Shown one piece after another: positions 12,942 through 20,590 of a DNA stretch of 27,639 bases. Origin of the DNA: a virus; IMG/VR virus record IMGVR_UViG_3300008110_004141, positions 1 to 27,639 of that record. One strand, 5' to 3'. The first letter of the stretch is position 1, and each line of letters begins with the position of its first letter. Both the position numbers and the translations under genes were made by a program. Below the pieces are notes generated by a model. The model had not been told where the DNA came from, made no database searches, and was given only the letters and a program-made list of their open reading frames with translations.

Positions 12942-13092
12942 TTGGTTTTCCTATATCTTTCCAGATCCCCCAAGGATCGTGTATTTTGGTTTTTTGTTTT
13001 TTAGGTTCTTTGTAATACCAAATGAATACTGAAATCAAAACAAACACTTCAATAAAATAAAATATCATGAACGATTCAAACAAAATACTCAT
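12913..13092 (-). CDS. TM microprotein (59 aa)
   Basis: A 59-aa protein starting MSILFESFMIFYFIEVFVLI: one long N-terminal TM span, then a basic cytosolic tail (YYKEPKKQKTK) with the motif IHDPWGIWKDIGK. Its ATG overlaps the TGA of the 713-aa exported protein (ATGA) and its end overlaps paralogue B by 29 nt. The junctions and hydrophobicity make it a real gene. Function unknown. Confidence 0.72.
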   Translation of the reverse strand: MSILFESFMIFYFIEVFVLISVFIWYYKEPKKQKTKIHDPWGIWKDIGKPNDRRNKGRQ

Positions 13093-15230
13093 TTAGGGTA
13101 TTGTGCCTCAATCATTTCATTATGTAATCTATCAGAACCAGACATTAATCTTCTTCCAACTGGATTGTCAATGGTTCTTTGATTATTATAAATGCTAAAT
13201 GGTCTATATCCTACAACATCTGGTAACATTGTTTTACCATATGTATCAAATCCAGGTGTGTACCCCATTGCTTGGATAACTACATTTTGAATTTGTTTCT
13301 GAGATTCTAAGTCAGCAACTTTACCCATTTCATTAGCAAGGTTCTTACCTTTTTCTACTGCTTCTGCTCTTGCTGCAGCTTCTCTTCGTTCTTGGAGTGC
13401 TTGACGAGTAGTTGGTGCTGCTGGCTTATCAGATGACGCTGCAGTAGTATTAGTATTCTGTGACGGAGAATTGCCTCCAGAGCCTTTCGAAGCATCATCT
13501 TTTTTGTCCTCTTGTTTGTCTTTACTGCCTTTTGGTTCTGGTTTATCCCCACCTTTTGGTTCATTCTGAGCCACTTGTTGCGGTGGAGGTGGAGGAGGTG
13601 CTAACTGAACTGCAGCTGGTGCAGTATTAGTAGTTGATGCTTTAGTAGTGATTGCTTTATCTACATTGGTATCACCAGTAGTTGATACACCAGTTGAAAC
13701 AGAACCATCTGTATTAACAGTAGTTGTAACAGTATTGACTGCTACTTTTGTATTAGCTGGATCGTTTGCTTTAACTGCAGCAGTGTCTGATAGAGATCCA
13801 TTAACTGCATTAGCCACAGTTGAGTCTGTGGATATTGGTGTTAGATATTTGATAGCGTAAGCAGTAGCATATCCCTCACACTTTGTTGAGTATAATGAAT
13901 CTTTAATACACTGAGAATTTAAATATGCTTCTGCGTATCCAGGACATGTGGTACTGTATAATGGATTAATAGAACATTGATATGTTAAATAAGCACTAGC
14001 GTATCCAGGACATGAAGGATATATTAATGGAGTAGCAGTACATTGTTGAGTAAATAGTGCTTCTGCGTATCCAGGACATGATGCATTATAGAGTGGATTC
14101 GCATTACATTGCTGAGTAAGGTATGCTGCAGCATAACCTGCGCAAGATGTAGATGACAACGGATTTACTACGCATGGGTCTGGTGTATATTTCCAGCTAC
14201 TAAATTTATTAAATACTGCGCCAGTTCCATGCACCTCATCGACCATAGCAAATCCACCCATATCGCCTAGCAATAATGAGTTACTAAAAATGTGAGAGTA
14301 ATTAGTGGATCCAGTTGAATTCTGTTCTGAGTGAATATGACCAGTAGAATATAAAATGCTATGATCATTTTTTGTTACTGCAACACCAACAGCAAGAGAT
14401 GAATCAGCCCACTCTGAACAACCTAGTGTTCCATCTGGATTTGTTCCAGCAACTGAACACCATCTACCACCTAGCACGTAATCATAACCATAATTCAAAC
14501 CATGTATTTTTAATCCAACACCAACTAAGTCTAATGCTTGATTAATAGCGTAACTTTCAGCATACATTCTTCGACTAGTAAGAATATCGTTGAACCCAGC
14601 ACATGATGATGAATACGCTGGATTTGACATACATGGATCAGTTGTATAATTTAAAGTTAAAGATGGTTGGCGAACTTGTGGTCCATAATAACCTGCCCAG
14701 AATCTACTATCTTTACCAGTGAACGATAATTGCATAGCATCACCTGCAAGTAAACTATACTCACTGGAAAAGTTTTGTGTTCCTGTTTTTAACTCAAAAC
14801 TATTTGTTGGTGTATTGTAATTATAAGTGTAAGTTTCAAGAGCGATATTACCACGCATCAATCTGACTTGACCACTTAATGTTCCTGACTGTTCACCTGA
14901 GTTATTGATAAGCCAAGAGTAATTGTATCCATTAATCTTTATACCAGAGTTTGATAAGTTTAATGCGTGTTGTAGTGCAAATGCTTCAGCAGTTATTGTT
15001 TGTGTTGCTGTTGCTGTCGTGTAGCCAAAGATTAATGTGTTTGTTCCTGCATTGAATGCTGGTCCATTACCACCACCACTAAATCCACCATTTTGCCCAG
15101 CAACTGAGCCAGTCCATGCACCGACTGTTGGTGTTAGTATGTTTTCAGATGTTATTGGAGTTTGTGCTTTAGCTCTTGGTGTAAATGCAACCAAGCCAAC
15201 AACCAAAAACATTAATACCCAGAATCTCAT
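13089..15230 (-). CDS. Large exported repeat protein (713 aa)
   Basis: The signal peptide (VLMFLVVGLVAFTP, cleavage likely after AKA at 22) is followed by two related beta-rich domains, about 79-198 and 222-351, each opening AEAFALQHALNL / AESYAINQALDL and ending T-DPC. Then five 22-residue units with C-x9-C-(A/P)GYA follow (Cys353/363 to 441/451), a sixth, isolated Cys pair being at 200/210. Residues 470-600 are Ser/Thr/Gly-rich and disordered, with PPPPPP and Lys-rich patches, and the C terminus is polar and helical. The layout suggests a secreted or surface-exposed scaffold; disulfide bonds inside each Cys unit are expected in the periplasm. I do not recognise a named family. Confidence 0.8.
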   Translation of the reverse strand: MRFWVLMFLVVGLVAFTPRAKAQTPITSENILTPTVGAWTGSVAGQNGGFSGGGNGPAFNAGTNTLIFGYTTATATQTITAEAFALQHALNLSNSGIKINGYNYSWLINNSGEQSGTLSGQVRLMRGNIALETYTYNYNTPTNSFELKTGTQNFSSEYSLLAGDAMQLSFTGKDSRFWAGYYGPQVRQPSLTLNYTTDPCMSNPAYSSSCAGFNDILTSRRMYAESYAINQALDLVGVGLKIHGLNYGYDYVLGGRWCSVAGTNPDGTLGCSEWADSSLAVGVAVTKNDHSILYSTGHIHSEQNSTGSTNYSHIFSNSLLLGDMGGFAMVDEVHGTGAVFNKFSSWKYTPDPCVVNPLSSTSCAGYAAAYLTQQCNANPLYNASCPGYAEALFTQQCTATPLIYPSCPGYASAYLTYQCSINPLYSTTCPGYAEAYLNSQCIKDSLYSTKCEGYATAYAIKYLTPISTDSTVANAVNGSLSDTAAVKANDPANTKVAVNTVTTTVNTDGSVSTGVSTTGDTNVDKAITTKASTTNTAPAAVQLAPPPPPPQQVAQNEPKGGDKPEPKGSKDKQEDKKDDASKGSGGNSPSQNTNTTAASSDKPAAPTTRQALQERREAAARAEAVEKGKNLANEMGKVADLESQKQIQNVVIQAMGYTPGFDTYGKTMLPDVVGYRPFSIYNNQRTIDNPVGRRLMSGSDRLHNEMIEAQYPK
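13845..14174 (-). repeat. 22-residue Cys repeats, five units (within the 713-aa protein)
   Basis: Five consecutive 66-bp units encode C-x9-C-x-GYA-xA-x-L-x-Q at residues 353-462. Period is exactly 22 residues and the Cys pair, GYA and Ala positions are kept while the linkers vary, so this is coding repeat under selection rather than recent tandem DNA. Copies have diverged at DNA level. Confidence 0.85.
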
Positions 15231-15707
15231 TTAGTCTTTACTCTTGACTTTTTGTGGGACTCTGTCTGGGTTTGCATCCCAAATTGCTTTGGCTTGTTCA
15301 CCAATTTTACCATCTATCGGACATGGTGTTCCAGCATTCATCATTGCTGTAAATACTCTTTCGTCTTGACACATGATAGCAACTGCTGCTACTTTCATGC
15401 CCATGTCATATGTGGAACGAGCTAGTTTTAATCTTTCGCAATTCTTATCAGTCATCGTGGCACCGAAAGAGATACCAAGAATTTGAGTTTGAGTTGCACC
15501 AGATACAGCCACTGCGCAAACATCACTATTAATAATCGTGATGGCTGGAGCCACTGCTGTTGGTGGAGGGGATTTTACTGTTGTTGTGCTATTTGAAGTG
15601 GAATCTGTAGTGCTTCTACTAGTCGAATCAGTCACGATGGGATCAGCAGCCATCGCAGGGGACAAAACCATGACAAAAAGCACCGCTATAGCGATCTTTT
15701 TAGTCAT
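15231..15707 (-). CDS. Exported Ser/Thr-rich protein (158 aa)
   Basis: A 158-aa protein with a signal peptide (cleavage near MAA, about residue 21), then a Ser/Thr-rich stretch (DSTSRSTTDSTSNSTTT) and a Pro segment, then a compact C-terminal domain with four Cys (64, 89, 113, 129): SDVCAVAVSGATQTQ, NCERLKLARSTYDMG, AVAIMCQDERVF and GTPCPIDGKIG. The C-terminal pattern recurs beside the large exported protein in T4-like marine phages as far as I recall. Its stop abuts the ATG of the 713-aa gene, so the pair is co-expressed and may assemble together. Confidence 0.75.
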   Translation of the reverse strand: MTKKIAIAVLFVMVLSPAMAADPIVTDSTSRSTTDSTSNSTTTVKSPPPTAVAPAITIINSDVCAVAVSGATQTQILGISFGATMTDKNCERLKLARSTYDMGMKVAAVAIMCQDERVFTAMMNAGTPCPIDGKIGEQAKAIWDANPDRVPQKVKSKD

Positions 15708-15733
15708 TTTAAAAACCTTTTTTTGTTAGTTAT

Positions 15734-15748
15734 GACAGCATCGCTGTC
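15734..15748 (-). other. Short hairpin in an intergenic leader
   Basis: GACAGC and GCTGTC form a 6-bp stem with a 3-nt loop in the 46-nt gap upstream of the exported 158-aa gene. No U-run follows, so it is not an intrinsic terminator; it may stabilise or mark a processing site of the mRNA. Confidence 0.45.
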
Positions 15749-15753
15749 TACTG

Positions 15754-16893
15754 TTATTTAGGATTCTTAGGTTTATCTTGCAGTTCTTCAACCTCTTTTT
15801 CTATGGTTTTAATACCAAGAAGAGTTTCTTGAACTTTTTTGAGGAATGATTGTGTTTTTGGTGCTTTTAGTTCTTCTTCGAGAACTGGAGTAATTCTTCT
15901 ACCAGCAGAGTCATATTCAATCTTTTTAACTCGATCGTATAACTCTGGTTCCCAATCTTTAGATAGTTCATCTACTTTGATCTCTGGTATTTCTTCTTCT
16001 GTGTTTGAAGATGTTTTTATACTGGAAGTTTCTTCTACGACCACTTCGTCTTTTAAATCGATGTGTTTCTCTTCTGGAAATTCTTCAACAGGTTCTTTTT
16101 TAAAGAACGATGTCCAGTCTTTTTCAACTAATGCTGGAACTTCGTTCTTATCTTTTCTTAATTGCCAATTTGCAGCAACTAACATAAGAACAGCAAGTGG
16201 ATCAAATACAAGCACAATCATGATAATAACCCAGCGTACTGCTTTTTCAAGTAGGTCTGTATCTGGATTATCATCATAGATTAATGCAGCGATGTATTTA
16301 ATTGGTCCTACTTCTGCTTCGACTTTACGGACTTCGGCTGCGATTGGCGCACGTTCTTCTTGGTACTTGGCGATTTTGGTTTGGGCTGTTCCAATTTCGG
16401 AGAGGAGGGCACTTCGTTCTTTTTGCTGTCCTCTACGGATGGCGATGGAACGCTCTGCACCTCTGGCGTCTTCTGTTCTTGCGATGGTTTGATCAACTTG
16501 CTGATCCAATTGAGTAATTGCTTTACGTGCTGCATTTATGTTCTCCTTTTCTGTTTTAATTTTCTCATCAATTAATGCTAACTTAGCCTGAACATCTCCT
16601 GTAGGAATTGCTTGGTCAAGATGTGCTTTTGATAAGAAACCGAAGATGCCCATCGAAGTCAGTAACATTAAAACAATAAGGGCAACTGTGAAATATGACT
16701 TCATCAGTCTTGGTATTTCTCTCCAAGAACGATAAAGCCACGATGCTACCACGAGTTTTGCTGCTTCCAGCAATGTTCCCATGATGGCAATTGGGACTAC
16801 TGCTGCAGCAAAAATGGCAATTAACCCAGCAACTGCATAATATGCAGCTACTGCGGATAGTGACAACGCTACAGCAAATAGTAAATATGTCAT
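15754..16893 (-). CDS. Four-TM protein with a coiled coil and acidic tail (379 aa)
   Basis: A 379-aa membrane protein: TM1 and TM2 (about 2-50, around VAGLIAIFAAAVVPIAIMG), TM3 (67-88), a coiled-coil region (105-195, Lys/Glu-rich with Arg), TM4 (220-242) and a long acidic cytosolic tail (260-379). The ATG of MTYLLFAV overlaps the preceding TGA (ATGA); an ATG 12 codons up would lie inside that gene. The stem and TM layout is conserved in marine T4-like phages, function unknown; it heads the envelope module. Confidence 0.78.
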   Translation of the reverse strand: MTYLLFAVALSLSAVAAYYAVAGLIAIFAAAVVPIAIMGTLLEAAKLVVASWLYRSWREIPRLMKSYFTVALIVLMLLTSMGIFGFLSKAHLDQAIPTGDVQAKLALIDEKIKTEKENINAARKAITQLDQQVDQTIARTEDARGAERSIAIRRGQQKERSALLSEIGTAQTKIAKYQEERAPIAAEVRKVEAEVGPIKYIAALIYDDNPDTDLLEKAVRWVIIMIVLVFDPLAVLMLVAANWQLRKDKNEVPALVEKDWTSFFKKEPVEEFPEEKHIDLKDEVVVEETSSIKTSSNTEEEIPEIKVDELSKDWEPELYDRVKKIEYDSAGRRITPVLEEELKAPKTQSFLKKVQETLLGIKTIEKEVEELQDKPKNPK

Positions 16894-17318
16894 AGTTTGT
16901 TTAGAATATGAGAACCATGAATACGACACATAATGTTATTATTGTAGTATTCGGTGCTTTCTAGTACCTTTCTCGCAAACTGTTCTCGTGCTTCAATGTA
17001 AGAACATTCTGCTTTAGATTTACAAAAATACAAAATCTCTCGAGTGAAGTTTTCCTTCCCAAAAGATTCTACATCTTTATTTAGTTCTATAGACGAACCG
17101 TAATATTCTAGCCAGTCCGAGTCTATTTTAGAACGAACACGTTTTTTCTTTTTCGTGCCGTCTTTTTTCTTGATAGTTTTGTATGTGGTTTTAGAGAATT
17201 TTGCTAATTTCTTTCCGACATACTTGCGATTGTTCGTCAGATTGGTAATCAAATATACAAACCCAACACAATCATCTGGTAATTCTGAAATTTCTTTTTG
17301 TTGATATGACCAATTCAT
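16890..17318 (-). CDS. GIY-YIG family protein (142 aa)
   Basis: A second GIY-YIG protein, unrelated in detail to the one at 4564-5250. The signature is GFVYLITNLTNNRKYVGKK (19-37), and a later helix, YIEAREQFARKVL, supplies a likely catalytic Glu. A very basic insertion (KKKDGTKKKKRVRSK) follows the motif. Similar proteins in phages are annotated as endonucleases or remnants of homing enzymes. It is coupled to both neighbours by ATGA junctions, so it is part of the operon rather than an insertion. Confidence 0.78.
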   Translation of the reverse strand: MNWSYQQKEISELPDDCVGFVYLITNLTNNRKYVGKKLAKFSKTTYKTIKKKDGTKKKKRVRSKIDSDWLEYYGSSIELNKDVESFGKENFTREILYFCKSKAECSYIEAREQFARKVLESTEYYNNNIMCRIHGSHILNKL

Positions 17319-17467
17319 TCTTCTTCATCGAAGTCATCCTCTTCTTCATAAATGTCTGCTGAACACACTGGACAATATACACATTCTTCCGCTGTGTGAT
17401 CTTCACCTTTGAGAATAATCTTACCTCTCGCTCCACATTCATTACACTCAAAGTATTTAGTTGCCAT
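17315..17467 (-). CDS. Zinc-ribbon microprotein (50 aa)
   Basis: A 50-aa protein starting MATKYFECNECGARGKIILK, with CNEC at 8-11 and CPVC at 32-35 and a very acidic tail. It is a small zinc ribbon of a kind common in T4-like phages. Its TGA overlaps the next ATG and its ATG lies in the end of the desaturase gene. Binding partners are unknown. Confidence 0.78.
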   Translation of the reverse strand: MATKYFECNECGARGKIILKGEDHTAEECVYCPVCSADIYEEEDDFDEEE

Positions 17468-18170
17468 CTTTTCGTTCCCACGCTAAATTAAATTTATTCA
17501 GTACTTTAAACCACATCCAACCGATATCAAACTCTAGCCATTTTCTGCTTAACTTTGGATTCGCTGGATCTCCATGATGATTGTTGTGTAGTTCTTCACC
17601 ACCAATTACAATACCCCATGGAAGTATGTTTGTTGATTTGTCTCTGCTATCATAATTTCTATAACCATAGTAATGTCCCATTCCATTTATAACTCCTGCT
17701 GCCCAGAATGGAATCCAAATCATCTGGACACCCCAGAACCAAATTCCCCACCAACCAAATAATAACAAACTGATAGCTAACATAATTACGATGCCAGCAT
17801 ATGGAAATTTAGAATAAACATTTCTTTCCATCCAGTCATCTGGTGTGCCAACACCATACTTAGCAATCATTTCTCTGTCTCGTGCAGCAATAATATAGTA
17901 GTAAACTCCACTAAACAGAACACTCCATATACCTTCATTATGTGGACTATGAGGATCACCTTCTTTATCAGAATTCTGATGATGTTTGCGATGAATGGCT
18001 ACCCATTCTTTGGTGACCATACCAGTTGTAAGCCACAACCAGAATCGCATAAAGTGTGAGGTATAAGGATGAAACTCTATACCTCTATGAGTCTGTCCTC
18101 TGTGTAAAAACAATGTTACGCATACAATTGTAATATGCGTCATAATCAAAAGGTAGATTAGTTCAATCAT
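17457..18170 (-). CDS. Fatty acid (acyl-CoA / acyl-lipid) desaturase
   Basis: A 237-aa integral membrane desaturase with the three histidine boxes that bind the diiron centre: HRGQTH (23-28), HRKHH (60-64) and HNNHH (195-199), plus His166 in GMGHYYGYRNY. Four TM spans are seen (about 3-22, 40-52, 125-145, 147-165). The family introduces a double bond, usually at delta-9, into membrane acyl chains. ATG at 18170 is chosen over an earlier one that lies within the upstream gene. As a phage metabolic gene it may alter membrane fluidity during infection; electron donor is not apparent. Confidence 0.9.
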   Translation of the reverse strand: MIELIYLLIMTHITIVCVTLFLHRGQTHRGIEFHPYTSHFMRFWLWLTTGMVTKEWVAIHRKHHQNSDKEGDPHSPHNEGIWSVLFSGVYYYIIAARDREMIAKYGVGTPDDWMERNVYSKFPYAGIVIMLAISLLLFGWWGIWFWGVQMIWIPFWAAGVINGMGHYYGYRNYDSRDKSTNILPWGIVIGGEELHNNHHGDPANPKLSRKWLEFDIGWMWFKVLNKFNLAWERKDGN

Positions 18171-18801
18171 CTTTTCTTTCGTACATGACTGTGTTTGTAT
18201 CACCAAGTGCCCACTTAGCATCAGATTCTACAGACCAGCGTTTGGTTGCTACCTTAAAGTCAGGTAGTTTTAATTCCCTTGGATTAGACGAAGGCTCAAG
18301 GATAATAAGACGATTGTTTGGCTGAGCAGCGAACTGCCCATTATCACACATAATAAAATTATAAGATTTGTGATCTTCGATATCTTCAGCAAATCCAGTA
18401 TCAAGAATATTAAAGTCAGGATGAGCAGAATCCACAGTGAATAGATAAGTGCCATACATCCAACCTCCATCTTTTAGTTTAAATTTACAACGCATTGATT
18501 GGAGTTGTGCTTTCTTTATCAAAGTGATATCATAAGACAAACAATCCCAAAGTTGTAAATAATCTAATGGAAGTGGCTCTCCCTCAATAGGTTTCCAGCA
18601 ATATGCATGTAATGGTAGTTTATCGTACAACGCACCATATTCATTAAGATAAGACTCTATACGAAACGCTTGTCCTCTTAATGACTTAATACTTATCCAC
18701 CAGCATCTCTCTAGTTCTCCAAATCCTTTTTCAAAATCATAAAGGAATTCTTTACGAACAAAACATTTTACTGGTGGTAAGTTAGCTACTATGTGTGCCA
18801 T
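18163..18801 (-). CDS. Conserved phage protein of unknown function (212 aa)
   Basis: A 212-aa cytosolic protein with conserved blocks PPVKCFVRKEFLYDFEKG, RCWWISIKSLRGQAF, YGALYDKLPLHAYCWK and LQLWDCLSYDITLI. I recognise such a protein as widespread in marine T4-like phages, but no function is known to me. It overlaps both neighbours. The block order, with Trp and Tyr at regular positions, suggests a compact beta domain. Confidence 0.78.
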   Translation of the reverse strand: MAHIVANLPPVKCFVRKEFLYDFEKGFGELERCWWISIKSLRGQAFRIESYLNEYGALYDKLPLHAYCWKPIEGEPLPLDYLQLWDCLSYDITLIKKAQLQSMRCKFKLKDGGWMYGTYLFTVDSAHPDFNILDTGFAEDIEDHKSYNFIMCDNGQFAAQPNNRLIILEPSSNPRELKLPDFKVATKRWSVESDAKWALGDTNTVMYERKDD

Positions 18802-18956
18802 TTTCTACATTCAGCTTGAATTTGTGAATTTACTGCTTTGAGTCTTCTGTTCCATGAATATTCAGCATCTCTACATTCTTTTTCAGTTTTGTATTTTTCA
18901 TGCTGTGTATAATTTTCTGGGAATGATACCCAAAATACTAAAATCCATGCTGTCAT
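18789..18956 (-). CDS. Small Cys-containing protein with N-terminal hydrophobic helix (55 aa)
   Basis: A 55-aa protein starting MTAWILVFWVSFPENYTQHE: a short hydrophobic helix, then a basic helical segment with two Cys (Cys28, Cys51). It might be exported or membrane-anchored, where the Cys could pair. The ATG overlaps the GATase TGA as ATGA and the stop lies inside the start of the 212-aa gene. Unknown function. Confidence 0.75.
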   Translation of the reverse strand: MTAWILVFWVSFPENYTQHEKYKTEKECRDAEYSWNRRLKAVNSQIQAECRKWHT

Positions 18957-19588
18957 GTTTCCACCAATTTATCGACAAAGTTTAGTAACAGTTCGTTATG
19001 TCTACCACCATGCCAATGTTTCGGCATCCATTTATAGTAATCATACCAAACCTTTTCTGATTCTAAATGACAACCTATTAACCCAATGTTCCCTTGTATA
19101 ATCGCCATAGGATCGGAATTGCTATAGCGAGCCACAACGTCCACATCACCGCCAACCATACAAGCACCATCATAGAAATACATCCTTTCTAATTGACCTT
19201 GCCATTCGACTGTTAAACCTTTAGCGTGTGGACGTTTTGTATCTGTGTTTGGTCTTTTAATATATTGCTCAACCCTTGTGGTCTTAAGAATATCAAAGTA
19301 GTCACGATCAGCCCAATAAGCACCCATGCATATACCGAGATATGCTTTTCCGTTAGCAACATGATTACGTATGATGTTAACATGCCTATCAAGAATAACA
19401 TCAAATCTATCAGAATCACCTATACCTCCAGGAAAACAAATTAAATCTACATCATCAAAGAATGTATCTTCAACTTCGTGTTTTGTAAATATTTTAAATC
19501 TGTACTTAGACTGAAGAGATCTAACAATTCCGTTCACACTTTGCGCAGAGCAAACTGGATGCTGCACAAATATGGCAATGGTTTTCAA
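18953..19588 (-). CDS. BPL_N-type class I glutamine-amidotransferase-like protein
   Basis: A 211-aa Rossmann-like domain with FPGGIGDSDRF (52-62), the nucleophile elbow LGICMGAY with Cys87, and GCHLESE in which His174 and Glu176 can complete a Cys-His-Glu triad. The pattern is closest to the N-terminal domain of biotin protein ligase (BPL_N), a GATase relative. Its substrate is unknown. The start is TTG, preceded by GAGGA at 6 nt and lying 9 nt after the NrdB stop. A full triad suggests an active amidohydrolase rather than a pseudo-enzyme. Confidence 0.78.
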   Translation of the reverse strand: MKTIAIFVQHPVCSAQSVNGIVRSLQSKYRFKIFTKHEVEDTFFDDVDLICFPGGIGDSDRFDVILDRHVNIIRNHVANGKAYLGICMGAYWADRDYFDILKTTRVEQYIKRPNTDTKRPHAKGLTVEWQGQLERMYFYDGACMVGGDVDVVARYSNSDPMAIIQGNIGLIGCHLESEKVWYDYYKWMPKHWHGGRHNELLLNFVDKLVET

Positions 19589-19597
19589 TGGTAATCC

Positions 19598-20587
19598 TCA
19601 AGCAGCTTTACCCCATACGTCGTCCCATGAACCAGACAACGCACCCTTAGCATAGTCAGTAACTCGATTCTCAAAGAAGTTACCATGCACTGGTGCATTA
19701 ATCATTTCCTCAACCCATGGAAGTGGATTCTTCTTACGCTTGAAGATACCTTTCATACCTAGACCAATCAAGCGACGATCTGCGATATAACGAATATACT
19801 CTTTAACATCTTCTGCTTTTAGATCACGCATGTCACCACTCTGGAATGCTAGATCAATAAACTTATCTTCGAGTTCAACCATCTTTTCAGCAATAGTGTA
19901 GATCTTACTCTTTAACTCATCACCCCAAATCTCTGGATTCTCTTTGATGTATTCTTTGAAGAGTTTCATCATTGACTCAGCGTGCATTGTCTCATCAACA
20001 ATAGACCATGTAACGATCTGCCCCATACCTTTCATGATACCATGACGTGGAAAGTTCAATAACATGATGAACGAGGAGAACAATTGCATACCTTCTGTGA
20101 ATGCAGAGAAGATTGCGATATGTGCTGCTGTGCTTTCGATTGTACCATTCTTCGAGGACTGCTCAATAACGTAATCGTGCTTATCTCTCATAGCCTGATA
20201 CTCAAGAAACTGATTGTATGTAGACTCAGGTAATCCTAGAGTTTCAATCAGATGTGAGTATGCAGCAATGTGTAATGCTTCACGTGCAGCAAAACCAGAA
20301 AGCATCATACGAATTTCTGGTTGTGGAAAATGCGGAAGATAATTCTTTACGTATCCACCTGCCACATCAATGTCACCTTGTGTAAAGAAACGGAAGATGT
20401 TAGTTAGAAACTCTTTTTCTTCTTTACTTAATTTCTTCTTCCAATCTTTAACATCTTCTGCCATTGGTACTTCAGTATGTAGCCAATGTGCTTGTTCGTG
20501 CTTCAACCATGCTTCATATGCCCATGGGTAGTTAAATGGTTTGAAGTATGTTCTCTCATCCGTCATCTTGCTGTGTTTCTTAATCAT
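19598..20587 (-). CDS. nrdB: Ribonucleotide reductase class I, small (beta) subunit
   Basis: A 329-aa diiron protein. The metal ligands are all present: Asp72, Glu103, His106, Glu165, Glu199 and His202, and the radical tyrosine Tyr110 lies seven residues after Glu103 (EALHIAAY) as in Escherichia coli NrdB (115/122). So a tyrosyl-radical class Ia/b type enzyme is expected rather than the Tyr-less class Ic form. AAGGA precedes the ATG at 6 nt. It follows NrdA by 3 nt and forms the holoenzyme with it to make dNTPs for phage DNA. Confidence 0.95.
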   Translation of the reverse strand: MIKKHSKMTDERTYFKPFNYPWAYEAWLKHEQAHWLHTEVPMAEDVKDWKKKLSKEEKEFLTNIFRFFTQGDIDVAGGYVKNYLPHFPQPEIRMMLSGFAAREALHIAAYSHLIETLGLPESTYNQFLEYQAMRDKHDYVIEQSSKNGTIESTAAHIAIFSAFTEGMQLFSSFIMLLNFPRHGIMKGMGQIVTWSIVDETMHAESMMKLFKEYIKENPEIWGDELKSKIYTIAEKMVELEDKFIDLAFQSGDMRDLKAEDVKEYIRYIADRRLIGLGMKGIFKRKKNPLPWVEEMINAPVHGNFFENRVTDYAKGALSGSWDDVWGKAA

Positions 20588-20590
20588 TTC

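Noticed and set aside
16302-16575. Overlapping frames on both strands inside the coiled-coil part of the 4-TM protein gene
   Set aside because: They are shadows caused by the repetitive Lys/Glu/Arg codons of the coiled coil; the annotated frame has continuous TM and coiled-coil structure.
16890-17318. Homing intron associated with the GIY-YIG gene
   Set aside because: Neighbouring genes are intact and joined by ATGA overlaps, so nothing is interrupted.
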